A DNA stretch of 10,361 nucleotides. It comes from Flavobacteriales bacterium UBA4011 (GTDB lineage: Bacteria > Bacteroidota > Bacteroidia > Flavobacteriales_D > Crocinitomicaceae). Below are positions 7,055 to 10,361 of this stretch, piece by piece. The notes beneath the pieces were generated by a model. That model made no database searches. It was not told the DNA's origin and worked only from the letters and a program-made list of their open reading frames with translations. The translations under genes and the position numbers were made by a program. Numbering within the stretch: position 1 is the stretch's first letter; each line of letters begins with the position of its first letter. The stretch lies in contig DGBF01000021.1 of the NCBI GenBank assembly GCA_002384725.1, forward strand, positions 14,069 through 24,429. The letters are read 5' to 3'.

Positions 7055-7534
7055 TTACCCTTGCTCCACCACGCGAAAGCTAAACTTGCTTTGCAAAATA
7101 TAACTGTAGACGACAGAAATAAGCGTTGTAATTATTTTTGAAATGGTGGGATAAAATCCAAATCCATCCACAAAGATTTTCATGAGGATATAACTCAGAA
7201 TAATAGCACCCAATGCCACCATAAAATAGCGGCTAAACTGTGTTCGCCATGGTAAATTGGAATCGTCAAAGGTGATAAAACGATTGAGTAAAAACCCCGT
7301 GATAAACGTAATTGGGAAAACCACAAATAAAGAAGCAATATGCGAACTGATGGTCAAGAAACTCAAATCCAGGTCTTGTTTCGCAAAGACGAAATGGTAA
7401 AAAACGAAATAAAGTAGAATATCCAACATCAAGTTACTGCCACCGCAAACAGCATAGCGATATGTTTTCAGCGGCATGAACGACCGAAAAATAAAATAGA
7501 AAGTATCGATAAAACGGATAATCAGATTTCGCAT
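7055..7534 (-). CDS. GtrA-family four-helix membrane protein
   Basis: This 159-residue integral membrane protein fits the GtrA family, small proteins with four transmembrane helices. The founding member, phage GtrA, helps move undecaprenyl-phosphate-linked glucose across the inner membrane; many chromosomal members act with glycosyltransferases in envelope polysaccharide work. The four hydrophobic stretches lie at about 28-50, 62-84, 103-121 and 130-148. Typical motifs are YRYAVCGGSNLMLDILLYF (25-43) at the start of helix 1, LLNRFITF (82-89) after helix 2, and YSYILQSKFSFR (143-154) at the C-terminal end. The ATG at 7534 has a good Bacteroidota promoter just upstream. No glycosyltransferase lies beside it (the nearest is about 4 kb away on the other strand), so its partner is unknown. 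The family call is good; the substrate is not known. Confidence 0.82.
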   Translation of the reverse strand: MRNLIIRFIDTFYFIFRSFMPLKTYRYAVCGGSNLMLDILLYFVFYHFVFAKQDLDLSFLTISSHIASLFVVFPITFITGFLLNRFITFDDSNLPWRTQFSRYFMVALGAIILSYILMKIFVDGFGFYPTISKIITTLISVVYSYILQSKFSFRVVEQG

Positions 7535-7544
7535 AACTCGGATG

Positions 7545-7575
7545 CAAAAGTAATGAAGTCGAACGAAATACTCAA
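7545..7575 (-). promoter_or_regulatory. Bacteroidota-type promoter for the GtrA gene
   Basis: On the minus strand a TTG (7575-7573) is followed 20 bases later by TACTTTTG (7552-7545), an exact match to the -33 TTG / -7 TAnnTTTG pattern with ideal spacing. The -7 box ends 10 bases before the start codon at 7534, so the leader would be only a few bases long. This is the best promoter match in the window. Confidence 0.6.
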
Positions 7576-7580
7576 TTTTT

Positions 7581-7600
7581 CTTTTTTGTCAAGAAAAAAG
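7581..7600. repeat. AT-rich inverted repeat upstream of the GtrA gene
   Basis: CTTTTTT (7581-7587) and AAAAAAG (7594-7600) can pair as a 7-bp stem with a 6-base loop. It lies in the 169-bp gap between the protease end and the GtrA promoter and could weakly slow or end protease transcription. The stem is almost all A-T with no clear T-run after it on the minus strand, so this is a weak candidate. The remainder of the gap (7601-7703) shows no recognised feature. Confidence 0.25.
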
Positions 7601-7703
7601 GACACAAATATGTTGATTATCTAAAGCTTGGCAACATGGTACTATCAAATATTCGTCCCCAAGGATTGGCGGTTACGATGTCCTTCAACACCGATGAAAT
7701 CAA

Positions 7704-9863
7704 TTAAAACTTAACGAATTTGCTTTGCAGAACTTTTCCATTCAAAATAAATCGAACGATATAATTTCCAGTCGAAAGATTTGAAATAGTTATTCCACCT
7801 GAATTCATTTCCAAAGTAGAGACTTTTCCTGGCGCATCAATTATCGAAACTTCGTGCACATTTTCTATGCCTTCCACTCCTTCAATTTGTATTAAATCAG
7901 CTGCCGGATTCGGGTAGACCAGCCACTTCGTTTCGATTTTAGGTTCTTCGATTCCAACTGTCTGCAAAGCCAATTGAATTGCCGCATACGCATTGATTTT
8001 TCCATGTCCCCATTCGGTATCGCCGTTCGGACCGATGTTGCCCGTATTGTTGTCCAATCGTCGGGTTTGAATGATAATATCTTTCACTTGCTCTGCCGAC
8101 AAATACGGATTCGCTTCCAAAAGCAAAGCACAAATTCCGGCCACCGCTGGAGACGACATTGACGTTCCAGAAAAGGCAGCGAATGGATAGGTTCTACCAT
8201 TGAAAAAGACAGTCGTTGTTGGACTATAATTGTTGTCCGTATAGGAACTAATCGACGAACGAACACCAACTCCAGGTGCTGAAATATCTGGTTTTAGTAC
8301 CTCATCGTAGCGTGGACCAATACTAGAAAAATTCGCTCTTGCACCGCCGTACGTTTGACCATTCGCCAAAACATAACTCGACGTGTGCGCCGCCACCGAA
8401 ATACATGATCCCGAAGCAGCTGGTTCTCCAATTCCGTAAAAATGATCGCCACCAACAGTTCCAGCTCCAGCCGTCAAAAACGACATGCCCCAGTTGCCCA
8501 CATCGGTTACCAATTCAGTCACGTTCCAAAAATGAACACGACCTGTTGCTGCCTTAGCATTCATAATTATTTTCAGTTGTGTATTCGTCTTTTTGACCCG
8601 AAAACGAATAGTAGGTCGGTTGTTTTGCGGATGCGCCGTTTGCGCCGTTACATTGTACCAAACTGTATCGATTCCAGAAATCATAAACGTGTCGATGTAG
8701 CCATTGAACGAAGCCGGAATGTACGGACACGCTATCAGCAATTGATTAGAAGAGTTTACCAATTCAATCTTCATTTCGAAATCTTGTCCGACCTCGCCCC
8801 AAGCGTGCAAACTTTGTCCCCACATGTTCGGATTCGAATTGTAATTGTAAAACGCCACAGCACTGCGAATAGAATCGTTGTTGAAGTCTTTTTTTAGGTG
8901 AAAATTCACGTCGCCATTGTTTCCTGCCGAAGTCGCAAACACAACTCCGTCATTCGACATCGCAGTAATAGCCTGACTGAGGAGCGAAGTTCCATCATTG
9001 GTTCCAAAGTGGTACAAGCCCCAACTCATGTTCATCACCAATCGTTTTCCTTCCGCATCGGCTATGCTTTTCATCCATTGCCACGCATCGAGTACGGCTG
9101 CTTCGTCGACCAAAAAAGTCGTAAACAAAAACTGTGATTCAAACGCCATTCCGCGGTATTGCAATCCTGCTCCACTTCCGCCTGCGATGCCCGCCACATG
9201 GGATCCGTGCGTTGCGAACGAATAAATATTAGCCGTATCGGCACCTTGCGCCACAAATTGAGCTGGCGTATTGTACACCGTTCCGTAATTGTATCCTACT
9301 GGAGCTGGTCCGCTCAATTTGAACTGATCCCAAGCCGAATGAATTCGCGTATAGGTCAATGAAGTATCGTAAAACATGGGCGACGAATAATCAAATCCCC
9401 AATCGGTGATGCCGATGAAAACATCTTTTCCCGAATAACCTTCGGGCAATCCATAACCTGCGTGCACACTGTCGACACGTGTGTCCCACAAAACTTTATC
9501 AAGCGATTTTTTAATTTTTCCTGCCAATTCCAAAAAGGCCAATCCTTCGATGTTTTGAATGGAATTGAGCTTATCCAAACGAACACGAACGCTCAAAATA
9601 TCACCAACTTCTTTCCCGTAAAAAATGCCCTCTTGATTGTCCAAGCTAGCACCCGAAACTTTCTTCCCAACGAAGGAAACGAAGTATTCGTCATTCAATT
9701 TCATGATGGGATACAAGTCGATTACCTGTTCGTCACCCTTCAATATTTTCGCCGAAAGTTGCTCTATTTTGTAGGTATCGAATTGTGTTTTCACAGAGAT
9801 TTGCGGCCCTTGAGCAAAGGTGAAACCACTGATAAAAACGAGAGAGAATAAGAATATTTTCAT
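7704..9863 (-). CDS. Secreted subtilisin-family (S8) protease with T9SS sorting domain
   Basis: This 719-residue protein is a serine endopeptidase exported to the cell surface or medium. A signal peptide (1-17, ending GFTFA before QGP) is followed by a probable propeptide (about 19-120). The catalytic triad is visible: Asp154 in FIGITDWGFD, His219 in THGSHVAGIAGG, and Ser568 in FSGTSMSSPAVAG; Asn315 in TSAGNNGD forms the oxyanion hole. Asn315 and Ser568 are 253 residues apart, against about 66 in subtilisin. Residues about 325-450 therefore look like an inserted, beta-rich domain, which may be a jelly-roll as in some other S8 proteases. The last ~75 residues, from WLVYPNPAADLIQIEG (647-662) to LQSKFVKF, match a type A T9SS C-terminal domain, normally removed by the sortase-like PorU. 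The gene lies 10 bp after the 144-residue membrane-protein gene and is probably transcribed with it. The role (nutrition, surface processing or attack) cannot be told from sequence. Confidence 0.95.
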   Translation of the reverse strand: MKIFLFSLVFISGFTFAQGPQISVKTQFDTYKIEQLSAKILKGDEQVIDLYPIMKLNDEYFVSFVGKKVSGASLDNQEGIFYGKEVGDILSVRVRLDKLNSIQNIEGLAFLELAGKIKKSLDKVLWDTRVDSVHAGYGLPEGYSGKDVFIGITDWGFDYSSPMFYDTSLTYTRIHSAWDQFKLSGPAPVGYNYGTVYNTPAQFVAQGADTANIYSFATHGSHVAGIAGGSGAGLQYRGMAFESQFLFTTFLVDEAAVLDAWQWMKSIADAEGKRLVMNMSWGLYHFGTNDGTSLLSQAITAMSNDGVVFATSAGNNGDVNFHLKKDFNNDSIRSAVAFYNYNSNPNMWGQSLHAWGEVGQDFEMKIELVNSSNQLLIACPYIPASFNGYIDTFMISGIDTVWYNVTAQTAHPQNNRPTIRFRVKKTNTQLKIIMNAKAATGRVHFWNVTELVTDVGNWGMSFLTAGAGTVGGDHFYGIGEPAASGSCISVAAHTSSYVLANGQTYGGARANFSSIGPRYDEVLKPDISAPGVGVRSSISSYTDNNYSPTTTVFFNGRTYPFAAFSGTSMSSPAVAGICALLLEANPYLSAEQVKDIIIQTRRLDNNTGNIGPNGDTEWGHGKINAYAAIQLALQTVGIEEPKIETKWLVYPNPAADLIQIEGVEGIENVHEVSIIDAPGKVSTLEMNSGGITISNLSTGNYIVRFILNGKVLQSKFVKF

Positions 9864-9873
9864 GTTGAATTTG

Positions 9874-10308
9874 TTACAGTAAAAAATAAACCAAAAATAC
9901 TCCAGCTATTTTTAATAGTTCGTTGAAAGGTACGAAATTTATGGGGTTTTTGGATTTGAATAAGGACACAACTAGGATAACAGCAACTGCTCCAAAGAAG
10001 GTGTAATACATGCTCAAGTTATTCGGCCAACGCATTATTCTGAAGAGCGAAGCTATCATGCCAATCGCTGCGGTCATAACTGCTCCTTTTAGAACAAATC
10101 GTTCCATTCCATCCAATTCTATATACACCATATAGCTCTTGTAAACCGAAGCTGTTGCTACCGAACCAAAGCCAATGATAAGTAAAATTTGACCAAACTG
10201 ATTGGACGAGTATTTTAAAAAGAAGCCGAGCAATACGGCACCTGCACCTAACATGTCGGCTTTTTCTACGAATTTGCTGAGAAGTTCTTGTTTTTTGTTT
10301 TGAGTCAT
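9874..10308 (-). CDS. Multi-pass membrane protein of unknown function
   Basis: I do not recognise a named family for this 144-residue protein. A charged N-terminus (MTQNKKQELLSKFVEKADML) is followed by about five hydrophobic segments: near 18-33, 37-57, 71-89, 100-117 and 128-144. The last runs to the end of the protein (KIAGVFLVYFLL). The segment LFRIMRWPNN (88-97) between helices resembles the LFKIxHWP element seen in small Bacteroidota membrane proteins, including the N-terminal part of the gliding/T9SS motor protein GldL. The similarity is short and the long cytoplasmic domain of GldL is absent, so I do not assign that function. The stop lies 10 bp before the T9SS protease start, so the two are probably in one transcript. 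The ATG at 10308 is preceded by only 53 bp of sequence and no promoter is obvious there. Confidence 0.75.
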   Translation of the reverse strand: MTQNKKQELLSKFVEKADMLGAGAVLLGFFLKYSSNQFGQILLIIGFGSVATASVYKSYMVYIELDGMERFVLKGAVMTAAIGMIASLFRIMRWPNNLSMYYTFFGAVAVILVVSLFKSKNPINFVPFNELLKIAGVFLVYFLL

Positions 10309-10332
10309 GGTGGGGAAGTTAGGAGTTTTACA

Positions 10333-10361
10333 TTAGCCAATCGAAAGTTTCTCCGCATTTT
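10333..10361 (-). other. Possible 3' end of an upstream minus-strand gene cut by the window
   Basis: The last bases, read on the minus strand, are open in one frame as ..NAEKLSIG followed by TAA (10335-10333). They could be the tail of a gene that begins beyond the window, but another frame is also open here (..CGETFDWLM, then TAA), so the piece is too short to decide and may be non-coding. Confidence 0.2.

Noticed and set aside
8442..8897. 151-codon open frame on the plus strand inside the protease gene
   Set aside because: It lies entirely antisense to a strongly supported protease reading frame, its translation is rich in Arg, His and Ser with no domain, and it has no promoter-like sequence.
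1..10361. CRISPR arrays, tRNA or rRNA genes, insertion sequences, phage or defence genes
   Set aside because: No spaced direct repeats, cloverleaf-like segments, transposase motifs or defence-type domains were seen on either strand.

Overview
The window looks like ordinary chromosomal DNA from a member of the Bacteroidota, most likely Flavobacteriales. Three things point there. A secreted protease ends in a type IX secretion (T9SS, Por secretion) sorting domain, and a decayed second copy of such a domain lies elsewhere. Several intergenic gaps carry TAnnTTTG boxes, the Bacteroidota promoter element. The gene starts show no consistent Shine-Dalgarno sequences. The composition is AT-rich, with no obvious compositional island.

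Layout. At 61-2267 (minus) tgt and an LptF/LptG-family permease form a unit that overlaps by one base. A 78-bp divergent gap follows, with two back-to-back promoter boxes. At 2346-4711 (plus) a membrane-anchored family 2 glycosyltransferase, an ECF-type sigma factor and rsmG form a tightly packed operon (ATGA overlap, then a 3-bp gap). At about 4740-4988 a gene fragment broken by two stop codons encodes a T9SS C-terminal domain. At 5053-6000 (minus) is a tRNA-dihydrouridine synthase. Facing away from it, at 6111-6968 (plus), is an exported protein of unknown function that is probably an outer-membrane beta-barrel. At 7055-7534 (minus) is a GtrA-family membrane protein. At 7704-9863 (minus) is a large subtilisin-family protease, preceded 10 bp upstream by a 144-residue multi-pass membrane protein (9874-10308).

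Functional picture. Three genes serve RNA modification: tgt (queuosine in tRNA), dus (dihydrouridine in tRNA) and rsmG (m7G in 16S rRNA). Several others concern the envelope: an LPS-export-type permease, the glycosyltransferase, the GtrA protein, the barrel-like protein and the T9SS protease. No tRNA or rRNA gene, CRISPR array, insertion sequence, phage gene or defence system was found. I see no convincing evidence of a new multi-gene system. The points most worth a second look are the T9SS-domain pseudogene, the loss of the zinc-binding cysteines in Tgt, the large insertion inside the protease catalytic domain, and a sigma factor with no adjacent anti-sigma gene, coupled to a glycosyltransferase.
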